DNA of 64,000 bases from NCBI RefSeq assembly GCF_001695575.1, contig NZ_LUAX01000002.1, forward strand, positions 1-64,000, written 5' to 3'. The position numbers and the translations under genes were made by a program. Under the pieces are notes generated by a model. The model had not been told where the DNA came from and searched no databases. It worked only from the letters and a program-made list of their open reading frames with translations. Below, in pieces: positions 43,091 to 52,040 of this stretch. This stretch comes from Vibrio europaeus. GTDB lineage: Bacteria > Pseudomonadota > Gammaproteobacteria > Enterobacterales > Vibrionaceae. The stretch's first letter is position 1. Every line of letters starts with the position of its first letter.

Positions 43091-43148
43091 TTACAGGTAA
43101 AAAAAGAGGTTGATGCATAAACATCAACCTCTTTTTTGTTACCTGTAA
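43091..43148. terminator. Long inverted repeat / terminator between oxyR and mrcA
   Basis: Inner stem of 15 bp (43101-43115 with 43122-43136, loop CATAAA), extended by TTACAGGTAA (43091-43100) pairing with TTACCTGTAA (43139-43148) across a two-base bulge, giving arms of about 25 bp. A/T runs make it a bidirectional terminator for the convergent genes; the outer 10 bp are unusual. Confidence 0.88.
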
Positions 43149-43152
43149 AGCG

Positions 43153-45672
43153 CTAGAACAGCTCTTCGCCGCCATCAGAAGTGTAGATACTGTCAGTAAT
43201 CTCACTGGTGACGTACTCGGTAGGTTCAGTACCTTCTAAGAAGTATTCAAACATAGAGCTAGAGTCGAATTTGTTGGTCAAGAGACCAGAGTCTCGATCA
43301 ATTCGAACTCGTACGATATTTTGCGGAATCGTTTTACTTTGCTGAGGAACACCCTCAAGAGCTGTGCGCATAAAGTCGACCCACGCTGGCTGAGCGGTTT
43401 TTGCCCCTGCTTCAGCACCAGTAATCTGATCTTTGCCTAGATTACTGTTCGTTTTGGTTCGACCTAGCTTACGCGTGTGATTATCAAAACCAACCCAAGC
43501 GATAGCGACCATTCCCGGGCCGTAACCGTTGTACCAAGCATCTTTAGAGTCGTTGGTAGTACCGGTTTTACCACCAATGTCGCGACGTTGTAGTTTCTGA
43601 GCACGCCAACCCGTACCGTTCCAACCAGTGCCGTCACGCCAGTTACCACCACCCCATACATTGCTGTACATCATCTCGCGCATCAAGAATGCGGTTTGCT
43701 CTGAGATCACTTGAGGAGCATATTGAGACTCATCAGTAATATCTGTTGTTACATCTTGTTCGGCAAATTCATTGTCACTTGTGACTGTTTGGGTACAGTC
43801 TTGATGACAGACGACTTTCGGCGATGCTTCAAATTCTAGGTCACCAAATGGGCCTTCCACTCGGCTGATATAGAAGGGTTCTACATAGTAGCCACCATTA
43901 GCGAAAACTGAGTAGCCTTGAGCCATTTTCATTGGTGTTAAGCTACCCGCACCAAGAGCAATGGTTTCTGAACGCGGCACTTGGTCTATATCGAAACCAA
44001 AACGCGTTAAGTATTGGCGTGTCTCATCGAGACCGACTTCACGCAACACGCGCACAGCCATCACGTTCTTCGATTGTGCTAAACCAATACGTAGGCGAGT
44101 AGGGCCAATGTAAGTTGGTGGCGAGTTTTTTGGTCGCCAAGCTGTACCTTGACTCTTGTCCCATTGGTTAATCGGAGCGTCATTGATCAGTGTCGCTAGC
44201 GTCAGTCCCTTATCGATCGCAGCGGCATAAATAAAGGGTTTAATACTTGAACCAACTTGGCGTACCGACTGAGTGGCGCGGTTAAACTTGTTATGAACAA
44301 AGTTAAAGCCACCAACCAGCGACAGTACTGCACCATTTTCAGGGTTCATGGCAACAAATGCGGTGTTCGCATTTGGCACTTGGCTTAGGTGCCAAGCAAT
44401 GGTTGGTTCTTGGTCTTTTACTGTGATTTCAACTTGACGCACCCAAACTTGCTCGCCTTCAGCTAAGACTTCTTTGGCACTGCTTGGTGGTGGGCCTTGA
44501 CGATCGTCAGTGAGGAACTTACGTGCCCACTTGATGCCATCCCATTCTAACGTGTTGATCCCCTTGTCTTTAACCCAAATGGTGGCTTGCTTGTTATCTA
44601 CCTTAGTGACAACAGCAGGAACGAGTTGACCATACGTTGGAACGTTATCGAGCGTTTTATCTATTTTCTGCTCATCAAGGGCTGGTTTGCCTGGCTGCCA
44701 AAGAACCTTTTCCGCACCTCGGTAGCCGTGACGCTCATCGTAAGCCAGCAAGTTGTTGATTGCCGATTCGTTTGCTGCTGCTTGAAGCTTTGAATCTACC
44801 GTGGTGTAGATGTTCATACCTGAAGTGTACGCTTCTTCCTGACCATAGCGAGCAACCATCCAAGCGCGCGCTAGCTCTGCTACGTATGGAGCACTTAGTT
44901 CGATTTCAGCGCCATGGTAGCGAGCAACGATCTCTTCACCACGAGCCTCATCATACTCCGCCTGAGTAATGTATTTTTCGTCGAGCATACGCATTAACAC
45001 CACATTTCGACGATGAGTCGCACGCTCAAGAGAGTAGATTGGGTTCATGGTAGAAGGTGCTTTTGGCATACCTGCAAGGGTAGCGATCTCGCTCAGAGTC
45101 AGATCACTGATCTCTTTGCCAAAGTAAGTTTGTGCCGCTGCACCAAAGCCGTAAGAGCGATAGCCTAAGAAGATCTTATTGACATACAACTCCATAATCT
45201 CTTCTTTACTAAGAAGTTGTTCGATATGGATAGCGATAAAGATTTCTTTGATTTTTCGCATGATCTTCTTCTCATTGGAAAGGAAGAAGTTACGAGCTAG
45301 CTGCTGAGTAATGGTACTTGCACCTTGCTTAGCCGAGCCTGAAAGCGCAACCACGACAGCTGCACGGGTAATACCAATCGGGTCGATACCTGGGTGATCG
45401 TAAAAGCGGCTATCTTCAGTTGCGATCAGTGCTTCAATTAGGTGCTGAGGAATGTCGTCATACGCAACAGGAACACGACGTTTCTCGCCGAACTGGGAGA
45501 TCAGTTTACCGTCTTGGCTAAACACCTGCATTGGGGTTTGCAGTTTTACGTCTTTCAGTGTTGCTACGTCTGGTAGCTCAGGCTTCACATACAAGTAGAA
45601 GCCGAATATCGTACCGACCCCAAGAATTATGCAAATCAATGTGAATATAAGTAGTCGCTTTATGAACTTCAC
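43153..45672 (-). CDS. mrcA: Penicillin-binding protein 1A
   Basis: Bifunctional class A PBP that polymerises and cross-links peptidoglycan in the periplasm. It has 839 residues. An N-terminal membrane anchor (about 7-28) is followed by a GT51 glycosyltransferase with catalytic E86 in ATEDSRFYDHPG and GASTITQQLARN, then an OB-like insert and the transpeptidase with S475 in SSIK, QSKN and K702-TGT. It is divergent from pilMNOPQ, the arrangement conserved in gammaproteobacteria (E. coli mrcA-hof). Confidence 0.97.
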   Translation of the reverse strand: MKFIKRLLIFTLICIILGVGTIFGFYLYVKPELPDVATLKDVKLQTPMQVFSQDGKLISQFGEKRRVPVAYDDIPQHLIEALIATEDSRFYDHPGIDPIGITRAAVVVALSGSAKQGASTITQQLARNFFLSNEKKIMRKIKEIFIAIHIEQLLSKEEIMELYVNKIFLGYRSYGFGAAAQTYFGKEISDLTLSEIATLAGMPKAPSTMNPIYSLERATHRRNVVLMRMLDEKYITQAEYDEARGEEIVARYHGAEIELSAPYVAELARAWMVARYGQEEAYTSGMNIYTTVDSKLQAAANESAINNLLAYDERHGYRGAEKVLWQPGKPALDEQKIDKTLDNVPTYGQLVPAVVTKVDNKQATIWVKDKGINTLEWDGIKWARKFLTDDRQGPPPSSAKEVLAEGEQVWVRQVEITVKDQEPTIAWHLSQVPNANTAFVAMNPENGAVLSLVGGFNFVHNKFNRATQSVRQVGSSIKPFIYAAAIDKGLTLATLINDAPINQWDKSQGTAWRPKNSPPTYIGPTRLRIGLAQSKNVMAVRVLREVGLDETRQYLTRFGFDIDQVPRSETIALGAGSLTPMKMAQGYSVFANGGYYVEPFYISRVEGPFGDLEFEASPKVVCHQDCTQTVTSDNEFAEQDVTTDITDESQYAPQVISEQTAFLMREMMYSNVWGGGNWRDGTGWNGTGWRAQKLQRRDIGGKTGTTNDSKDAWYNGYGPGMVAIAWVGFDNHTRKLGRTKTNSNLGKDQITGAEAGAKTAQPAWVDFMRTALEGVPQQSKTIPQNIVRVRIDRDSGLLTNKFDSSSMFEYFLEGTEPTEYVTSEITDSIYTSDGGEELF

Positions 45673-45812
45673 CGGAGATTCCCTGATTGATTGGGTTCAC
45701 TAAGTGTAAACCCTTGTACTTTAAGCTAAAAATCTAGCTCATTTTGTCTGTGTGCTTATTTAACCATCAATTTAAGCAAATGAGCTAAGCAAAAAGTACG
45801 GAGCTAAGCTGC

Positions 45813-46808
45813 ATGGGTAAATCATTAGTTACAGGCATTGAAATTGGACACCACAGTATTAAAGCGGTGGTTCTCAAGCCAAACAAGGGCACAGTTGCTC
45901 TTGTCGACTATCAAGAATTGCCAATCGAAGCGGGCATTTTCTCTGATAACCGTATGTCAAATTATCAGAAAATTGTAAAGAAACTCAAAGAACTAAGGAA
46001 GAGTTTGCCACGATTTAGTACGAAAGTTGCATTAGCGATACCAGATAATGCGGTAATAAGTAAGGTATTACAGATAGATAGCGGGCTTAGCGACAATGAA
46101 ATTGAGTACGCTATTTCCGATGCATTTTCCCATCAAACTCCGTTTCCAATTGACGATCTCTACTTAGATTATGTTCCCCTGACCAGTAATGGGCAGTCAT
46201 CGCCAACTCACTACCAAGTATACGCGACGAAAAAAGAGCTAGTTGCCCCTAGAGTTGAAGTATTCAGAAGCGCTTCCTTTCAACCCGTAGTGGTTGATTT
46301 ACGTGCTCATGCTTTAGTGCATATTTGGCAGCTTGCTGCACGACAGCAGGTGAAAACCGATTGGCTTCTGATAGATGTTGGTTTTGACCACGCTTCGTTG
46401 TGTATGGACCTTGCTGATAAAGCGCCTTTTTGCAAAGAGATCGTTTTGGCAACCCATGAAAAAGAGGCGGATTCAAACCATCGCTTAAGCCTGGCGCAAA
46501 GCCGCGAAGGGTTCAGCGCCGAGTTACTAGATAAAATCCAACGCAATCTACAGCTTATTGTTTCTATGCACGGCAAGAGTGTTAACGGGATTTGGCTGTC
46601 AGGTGTTGGGGCTGCCATGCCTGTTCTGGCGAATGAAATCAGCACGCGCCTTGCCATTGAATGTGAGCTTCTCAACCCGCTTACTCTTTTTTCAACAACG
46701 AGCCAACAGCCATCCGCGAATCTGTTGGCTAGTGGGCATAGGTTCACATCGGCGGCTGGGATTGCTCTGCGCGCGCTCACTTGGTTGGAGAGTCGCAATG
46801 CTGCATAA
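45813..46808 (+). CDS. pilM: Type IV pilus assembly protein PilM
   Basis: Actin-like cytosolic protein that binds the PilN N terminus and couples the alignment subcomplex to the pilus motor. It has 331 residues. The actin/FtsA-like fold starts with LVTGIEIGHHSIKAVVL, and the nucleotide segments LLIDVGFDHASLCM and IWLSGVGAAMPVL are visible. It is first in pilMNOPQ, whose genes overlap by a few bases. In vibrios this operon serves the DNA-uptake pilus for natural transformation, and the secretin may be shared with other pili. Confidence 0.93.
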   Translation: MGKSLVTGIEIGHHSIKAVVLKPNKGTVALVDYQELPIEAGIFSDNRMSNYQKIVKKLKELRKSLPRFSTKVALAIPDNAVISKVLQIDSGLSDNEIEYAISDAFSHQTPFPIDDLYLDYVPLTSNGQSSPTHYQVYATKKELVAPRVEVFRSASFQPVVVDLRAHALVHIWQLAARQQVKTDWLLIDVGFDHASLCMDLADKAPFCKEIVLATHEKEADSNHRLSLAQSREGFSAELLDKIQRNLQLIVSMHGKSVNGIWLSGVGAAMPVLANEISTRLAIECELLNPLTLFSTTSQQPSANLLASGHRFTSAAGIALRALTWLESRNAA

Positions 46809-47355
46809 CATCAATTTGTTGCCGTGGCGTGAAGAGCTGCGTGTTTATCGCCAAAAGCGCTTTGGAGTGCTGATGATGGTTACGTTAATCATTGCTGTGG
46901 TTATCCAGTGGGGCATTGGCAGTTATATAGAGCAGCAACAGGAACGGCAATCTGAACGTAATAACTATCTTGTGCGTTATGACACACAGTTGGATCAACA
47001 GCTTAACCAACTGAAAATCGTCGAACAAGAACATCAAGCCCTATTGACCCGCTTGTCGGTTATTGAGGATTTGCAGAAAGAGCGCAATAAAACCACAGAC
47101 TTTATGAATTTATTGCCTGAGCTGATTCCGCCTGGTGTTTACATCGACAAGTTAAAGATCAATGGCCTACAGGTTGAGCTTGCTGGGATCAGCGATTCAA
47201 CTTCTCATCTTGCCTCTATGCTAGATAACCTCGAAAAATCACCCGCTATAACTAACGTCCAGATGCATTCCATTGTTCATGGTACGGCTCGATTTGCCAG
47301 TAAGTACCAATCATATCGCGTCTCTTTTTCTCTTTTAGGAGGTCAGAGTGAATAG
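46798..47355 (+). CDS. pilN: Type IV pilus assembly protein PilN
   Basis: Inner-membrane partner of PilO. It has 185 residues. The conserved N-terminal peptide HNINLLPWREELR binds PilM; one membrane helix spans about 23-43 (VLMMVTLIIAVVIQWGIGSY); a coiled coil and a small ferredoxin-like periplasmic domain follow. The reading frame is open 80 codons further upstream inside pilM, but the ATG overlapping the pilM end gives the family start. Confidence 0.94.
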   Translation: MLHNINLLPWREELRVYRQKRFGVLMMVTLIIAVVIQWGIGSYIEQQQERQSERNNYLVRYDTQLDQQLNQLKIVEQEHQALLTRLSVIEDLQKERNKTTDFMNLLPELIPPGVYIDKLKINGLQVELAGISDSTSHLASMLDNLEKSPAITNVQMHSIVHGTARFASKYQSYRVSFSLLGGQSE

Positions 47356-47935
47356 CTTTAACCTTGATATTGAAGAGATAGGCGAGTGGCCACTTACTTA
47401 TCAGCTAGTCGTGATGGCCGTGTTGATGGCGATTTTACAGGGAGGCGGTTATTGGTTATTTGCTCAGCCTAAGCTTGGACAACTCGATCTTCTTAAACAG
47501 CAAGAGCAGCAGCACAAAACCTCAATAGCATTGAAAACGAAAAAAGTGGTGTTGTTACCTAGAATAAAGGCCCAGCTTGATGAACTGTCACAGCGTTATG
47601 ATTACCTATCGCGTCAATTGCCCGCGCAAAAAGAGCTTGCTTCTATGTTGGCGTCGGTTAATCAGGTCGGCTTACAGAATTCCCTGACCTTTACCCGAAT
47701 TGATTGGGGACACAAACACAACCAAGAGTTTCTTTACAAGCTGCCACTCAACATTGAATTGACTGGCGATTATCACGATATCGGTGATTTTTCTGCAGCA
47801 ATTGCCTCGCTACCGCGAATTATAAACTTTGATGATGTCTATTGGCATCGTGTCAGCTTAGAAAGCAGCACACTGCATTTTCGCGTCCGAGCTTACACCT
47901 ATCAGCTTAAAGCAGAGGTCAAAGATGAAAGTTAA
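47348..47935 (+). CDS. pilO: Type IV pilus assembly protein PilO
   Basis: Forms a heterodimer with PilN and contacts PilP. It has 195 residues. A short cytosolic N terminus is followed by a membrane helix at about 19-39 (VVMAVLMAILQGGGYWLFA), a coiled coil (LDLLKQQEQQHKTS) and a periplasmic fold. The start is GTG with a strong AGGAGG 6 nt before it; it overlaps the pilN stop by 8 bases, so the genes are translationally coupled. Confidence 0.93.
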   Translation: MNSFNLDIEEIGEWPLTYQLVVMAVLMAILQGGGYWLFAQPKLGQLDLLKQQEQQHKTSIALKTKKVVLLPRIKAQLDELSQRYDYLSRQLPAQKELASMLASVNQVGLQNSLTFTRIDWGHKHNQEFLYKLPLNIELTGDYHDIGDFSAAIASLPRIINFDDVYWHRVSLESSTLHFRVRAYTYQLKAEVKDES

Positions 47936-48428
47936 TTGGCTATTGCCTTGGATTGCGTTGGTTTCTGGCTGCAAGGCAAACCAAGCTCCACTTGAGGAAT
48001 ACCTAGCGCAGCTTAAGCGTGAGGTTGAAGCAGAGGTGTATGAGCTTGCCCCGATTATTGATGTTCAAAGCTCTCAATATGATGCCCACCAAATTAGGCA
48101 GCCATTCGAGCTGCCCAAAGCTGCACTGTCCATTAACCAGCAAAAGTTAGCAAAAGCTTGTTGGCAACCTAAACGCAATGCGAGTCAGTTCGCGACTTTT
48201 CCGTTAAGCCAATTACAACTAAAAGGCGTGATGAGTCGAGGTGGAAGAAAGTCAGCGCTTATTGAGGCTCCAACCGGCCGCTTAGTACAAGTTAACTCAG
48301 GCAGTTATCTGGGGCTGAATCATGGCAAGGTCACCAAGGTTGCGGATGACTATCTATTTGTGCAAGAAGCCATAGCAGACGGCCTCGGGTGTTGGCAGTT
48401 ACGTAATACTAAACTAGCGCTTAAGTAG
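47925..48428 (+). CDS. pilP: Type IV pilus lipoprotein PilP
   Basis: Inner-membrane lipoprotein joining PilNO to the PilQ secretin. It has 167 residues. The signal peptide ends in lipobox LVSGC with the lipidated cysteine C16. A proline-containing linker leads to the C-terminal beta-sandwich (LSQLQLKGVMSRGGRKSALIEAPTGRL). It overlaps the pilO end by 11 bases. Confidence 0.93.
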   Translation: MKVNWLLPWIALVSGCKANQAPLEEYLAQLKREVEAEVYELAPIIDVQSSQYDAHQIRQPFELPKAALSINQQKLAKACWQPKRNASQFATFPLSQLQLKGVMSRGGRKSALIEAPTGRLVQVNSGSYLGLNHGKVTKVADDYLFVQEAIADGLGCWQLRNTKLALK

Positions 48429-48441
48429 AGAATGGATTGAG

Positions 48442-50136
48442 ATGAATAGGATAAAAGGAATGGTGGCTTTAGCTAGAAGCTGTTTGCAATGGTTCAGCTT
48501 GTTTGTGGTTCTTTTCCCAAGTGTTGTTTATGCCCATGAGCAAAATGACAACCTCCTGCAAGGCTTGGATTTCAAACTCGATGAACAGCGCAACGCGCAA
48601 ATTGTTCTAACCTTGTCTGACTCTCGTGCTGTGGTTGATATACTAAAAGTGGCGCAGGGGTTAAGTATTACCCTACCTCAAACTCAAGTGACGGAAGCGT
48701 TAATCAAGGTTTTTGACGTGACCGAGTTTGGCACTGCGGTACGTGACATTGAAGTTTTTCGCCATCCTGACAAGGTTGAGCTGATAGCGGCAATTAATGG
48801 GGACTTTCGTTATCACGATCAACTTGAAGGGACGCGATTGCAAGTCACCGTGGCGAGCAGTAGCGATGGTCAGCAGGTGGACAAAACGAGTCTTCTCGAT
48901 AAGCCAGGCAAAAAGTTATCACTTAATTTTCAAGATATTCCGGTTAGAAATGTGTTGCAACTAATCGCCGATTACAATGATTTCAACTTGGTTGTTTCCG
49001 ATTCAGTGACTGGCAATCTGACCTTACGCCTTGAAGAGGTATCATGGCAGAAGGTGCTAGATATCATCCTTCAGGTCAAAGGGTTAGATAAACGAGTCGA
49101 AGGAAGCATTGTTTTGGTCGCGCCAAAAGCGGAACTGGATGCTCGTGAGCAGCAGATGCTGGAGAAAGCGCGTTTAAAGCAACAGTTAGGGAAACTATCG
49201 TCGGAAATTATCCAAGTCAAGTTTGCCAAGGCGGCCGATATTGCTGGCTTAATCGATGCTGGTGGTGAGTTTAGTATGCTGTCTCCGCGGGGTTCTTTGA
49301 GTGTGGACGAGCGCACCAACGCACTGTTGATTCGAGACTTAGAGCAAAATGTCGATGTTATTCGTTCTATTGTTGAATCACTCGATATCCCCGTTAAGCA
49401 GGTGCAAATCGAGGCAAGGATTGTCACGGTTAATGAAGGCAACTTGGATGAGCTTGGGGTACGTTGGGGATTTAGTAACACCAATGGCAGTACTTCTATT
49501 GGCGCCAGCATTGAAGACAATGTATTCGATGTGGTGCCAATCGATGACATGCTAAACGTGAATCTTGGCACAACCTCAGCTAATGCTTCGACCATTGCAT
49601 TTCAAGTCGCCAAGCTTGGCTCCGACATGTTGCTTGACCTTGAGCTATCGGCATTACAAAGAGAGTCGAAAGCAGAAGTCATCTCAAGCCCGCGTTTGAT
49701 CACCACTAATAAAAAGCCAGCCTATATTGAGCAGGGCAGCGAGATTCCTTATCTAGAGTCATCTTCAAGCGGGGCAACCAGCGTCTCGTTTAAGAAGGCA
49801 GTGCTCAGTTTAAAAGTCACGCCACAGATTACCCCAGATAATCGGCTAATTCTAGATTTGAGCGTGACCCAAGATAGGCCAGGTGATGTGGTGAAAACCG
49901 GTACAGGGGAAGCGGTAGCGATTAACACCCAAAGAATCGGTACCCAAGTGCTGGTGGAGAATGGAGAAACCGTGGTTCTCGGGGGCATTTTTCAACACAG
50001 CGTGACAGATGCGGTCGACAAAGTGCCTTTCTTTGGTGATTTGCCTCTGCTAGGGGCGCTATTTCGTCGTACTTACCAACAAATGGGCAAAAGTGAGCTG
50101 TTAATTTTCGTCACACCAAAGGTAGTGATTGAGTAA
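48442..50136 (+). CDS. pilQ: Type IV pilus secretin PilQ
   Basis: Outer-membrane gated channel through which the pilus passes and through which DNA enters in competent vibrios. It has 564 residues. The signal peptide ends near A31 (VVYA). N-terminal domains contain LSLNFQDIPVRNVLQLIADY (STN/N0 type) and an N1 domain. The secretin core runs from about 320, with VQIEARIVTVNEG and the C-terminal signature VLGGIFQHSVTDAVDKVPFF. It is shorter than Pseudomonas PilQ because the AMIN-domain region is reduced. It is the last gene of pilMNOPQ. Confidence 0.95.
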   Translation: MNRIKGMVALARSCLQWFSLFVVLFPSVVYAHEQNDNLLQGLDFKLDEQRNAQIVLTLSDSRAVVDILKVAQGLSITLPQTQVTEALIKVFDVTEFGTAVRDIEVFRHPDKVELIAAINGDFRYHDQLEGTRLQVTVASSSDGQQVDKTSLLDKPGKKLSLNFQDIPVRNVLQLIADYNDFNLVVSDSVTGNLTLRLEEVSWQKVLDIILQVKGLDKRVEGSIVLVAPKAELDAREQQMLEKARLKQQLGKLSSEIIQVKFAKAADIAGLIDAGGEFSMLSPRGSLSVDERTNALLIRDLEQNVDVIRSIVESLDIPVKQVQIEARIVTVNEGNLDELGVRWGFSNTNGSTSIGASIEDNVFDVVPIDDMLNVNLGTTSANASTIAFQVAKLGSDMLLDLELSALQRESKAEVISSPRLITTNKKPAYIEQGSEIPYLESSSSGATSVSFKKAVLSLKVTPQITPDNRLILDLSVTQDRPGDVVKTGTGEAVAINTQRIGTQVLVENGETVVLGGIFQHSVTDAVDKVPFFGDLPLLGALFRRTYQQMGKSELLIFVTPKVVIE

Positions 50137-50172
50137 GATTTTGGTTAGGGACAAAAATAAATTTGCATTAAT

Positions 50173-50231
50173 GGCACCTTATCTAGATAATTTCGGGTCT
50201 TATCACGAATTATCTGTGAGGAATCGGTGCC
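50173..50231 (+). other. Extended hairpin upstream of aroK
   Basis: GGCACC (50173-50178) pairs with GGTGCC (50226-50231), and inside AGATAATTTCG (50185-50195) pairs with CGAATTATCT (50206-50215) with one bulge, around a 10-nt loop. The 59-nt structure lacks a T-run, so it is not a typical terminator for pilQ. It ends 81 nt before the aroK ATG. Confidence 0.7.
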
Positions 50232-50312
50232 ACAAGCATCTCCATCGCTAGTATTACACTGGCTTTTCTTGTGGCGATGTCATTGAATTAACGTTGTAAA
50301 TTACTGCTAAAC

Positions 50313-50831
50313 ATGGCTGAGAAACGCAATATTTTCCTTGTTGGCCCTATGGGTGCCGGCAAAAGTACAATTGGTAGACACCTAGCTCAACAACTTCATA
50401 TGGAGTTTGTTGATTCTGATACCGTTATTGAAGAACGTACTGGCGCAGATATCGCTTGGGTATTTGACGTAGAAGGTGAAGAAGGCTTCCGCGATCGCGA
50501 GGAAAAAGTGATTAACGACCTAACCGAAGAGCAAGGTATCGTACTTGCTACAGGTGGTGGTTCAATCAAGAGCAAAGAAAACCGCAATCGTCTTTCTGCA
50601 CGAGGTATTGTTGTTTACCTAGAAACAACGATTGAAAAGCAGCTTGCTCGCACTAACCGCGACAAGAAGCGACCATTATTACAAACTGATAATCCACGTG
50701 ACGTGCTTGAATCGCTTGCTGGCGATCGCAACCCACTTTACGAAGAAATTGCGGATTACACAGTACGTACAGACGATCAAAGTGCAAAAGTGGTAGCCAA
50801 CCAGATCGTAAAAATGCTAGAAGAACGTTAA
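50313..50831 (+). CDS. aroK: Shikimate kinase I AroK
   Basis: Phosphorylates shikimate in aromatic amino acid synthesis. It has 172 residues, like E. coli AroK. Walker [10 protein letters not shown] is at 11-19; the shikimate-binding segment is [22 protein letters not shown] and the lid RDKKRPLL follow. It starts the aroK-aroB-damX-dam-rpe-gph-trpS cluster, with the same order as E. coli. aroB follows 28 nt later. Confidence 0.97.
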   Translation: MAEKRNIFLVGPMGAGKSTIGRHLAQQLHMEFVDSDTVIEERTGADIAWVFDVEGEEGFRDREEKVINDLTEEQGIVLATGGGSIKSKENRNRLSARGIVVYLETTIEKQLARTNRDKKRPLLQTDNPRDVLESLAGDRNPLYEEIADYTVRTDDQSAKVVANQIVKMLEER

Positions 50832-50859
50832 GACTTTTTTTAGCAACTGGAGAATACCC

Positions 50860-51948
50860 ATGGAACGGATTACGGTCAGCTTAGATGAGCGTAGCTATCC
50901 AATCTCAATTGGTGCCGGATTATTTAATGATCCGGCCCACCTTTCTTTCTTATCGGCAAAACAAAAAGTGGTGGTGATTTCAAATGTCACTGTAGCACCA
51001 CTGTATGCGGATAAAATCCTCTCTCTGATCGATCAACTAGGCTGTGAAGCGACAGTTCTTGAACTGCCTGATGGCGAACAGTACAAATCATTAGACACCT
51101 TTAATACCATCATGAGCTTCCTACTCGAAGGCAATTATGCCCGTGATGTGGTGGTGGTTGCGCTCGGTGGTGGTGTGATTGGTGATTTAGTGGGTTTCGC
51201 TGCGGCCTGTTATCAGCGCGGTGTCGACTTTATCCAGATCCCGACGACGTTGCTGTCTCAAGTTGACTCATCTGTGGGTGGTAAAACGGCGGTTAACCAC
51301 AAACTCGGCAAGAACATGATTGGTGCCTTCTACCAACCTAAAGCGGTGGTTATCGATACTGACTGTCTAAAAACTTTACCACAAAGGGAGTTTGCTGCCG
51401 GGGTTTCCGAAGTCATCAAGTACGGCATCATCTACGATCAAGACTTTTTTGTCTGGTTAGAAGAAAACCTCGATAAGCTGTATCAACTTGATGAACAAGC
51501 TCTGACTTACGCTATTGCTCGCTGCTGTGAGATTAAGGCTGAAGTGGTTGCTCAGGACGAAAAAGAGTCAGGAATTCGCGCGTTGCTGAACCTAGGTCAT
51601 ACATTTGGTCATGCGATCGAAGCTGAGTTAGGTTATGGTAATTGGCTACATGGTGAAGCTGTTTCGGCAGGCACGGTGATGGCTGCAAAAACCGCTCAAC
51701 TTCAAGGCCTTATCAATGAGCAGCAAGTTGAGCGAATTATCTCTATACTGAAAAGAGCCCAGCTACCAGTACATACTCCAGAAACGATGTCATTTGCTGA
51801 TTTCATGAAGCATATGATGCGTGATAAGAAAGTACTCTCTGGTGAGCTTCGCCTTGTACTCCCTACCAGTATAGGGACTGCTGAAGTAGTTAAAGGTGTT
51901 CCAGAATCGATCATTGAACAAGCTATCGACTTCGCGCGCACTGTTTAA
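50860..51948 (+). CDS. aroB: 3-Dehydroquinate synthase AroB
   Basis: NAD- and metal-dependent cyclisation of DAHP to 3-dehydroquinate, second step of the shikimate pathway. It has 362 residues. Motifs are [32 protein letters not shown], the metal-site region GEAVSAGT and the histidines in [16 protein letters not shown] lies before the ATG. It is in the aroKB operon. Confidence 0.98.
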   Translation: MERITVSLDERSYPISIGAGLFNDPAHLSFLSAKQKVVVISNVTVAPLYADKILSLIDQLGCEATVLELPDGEQYKSLDTFNTIMSFLLEGNYARDVVVVALGGGVIGDLVGFAAACYQRGVDFIQIPTTLLSQVDSSVGGKTAVNHKLGKNMIGAFYQPKAVVIDTDCLKTLPQREFAAGVSEVIKYGIIYDQDFFVWLEENLDKLYQLDEQALTYAIARCCEIKAEVVAQDEKESGIRALLNLGHTFGHAIEAELGYGNWLHGEAVSAGTVMAAKTAQLQGLINEQQVERIISILKRAQLPVHTPETMSFADFMKHMMRDKKVLSGELRLVLPTSIGTAEVVKGVPESIIEQAIDFARTV

Positions 51949-52040
51949 ATCTTTTTGTTTTGTAGTACCAATCTGACCTTTGCCCTTACGAGGTTAAAGT
52001 GTTGGCTTGGTATTACTCGTATTTTCATTGGGATAACGTA

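Noticed and set aside
46558..46797. 80-codon N-terminal extension of PilN
   Set aside because: It overlaps pilM in another frame, and the PilN family begins at the conserved HNINLLPW peptide encoded from 46798.
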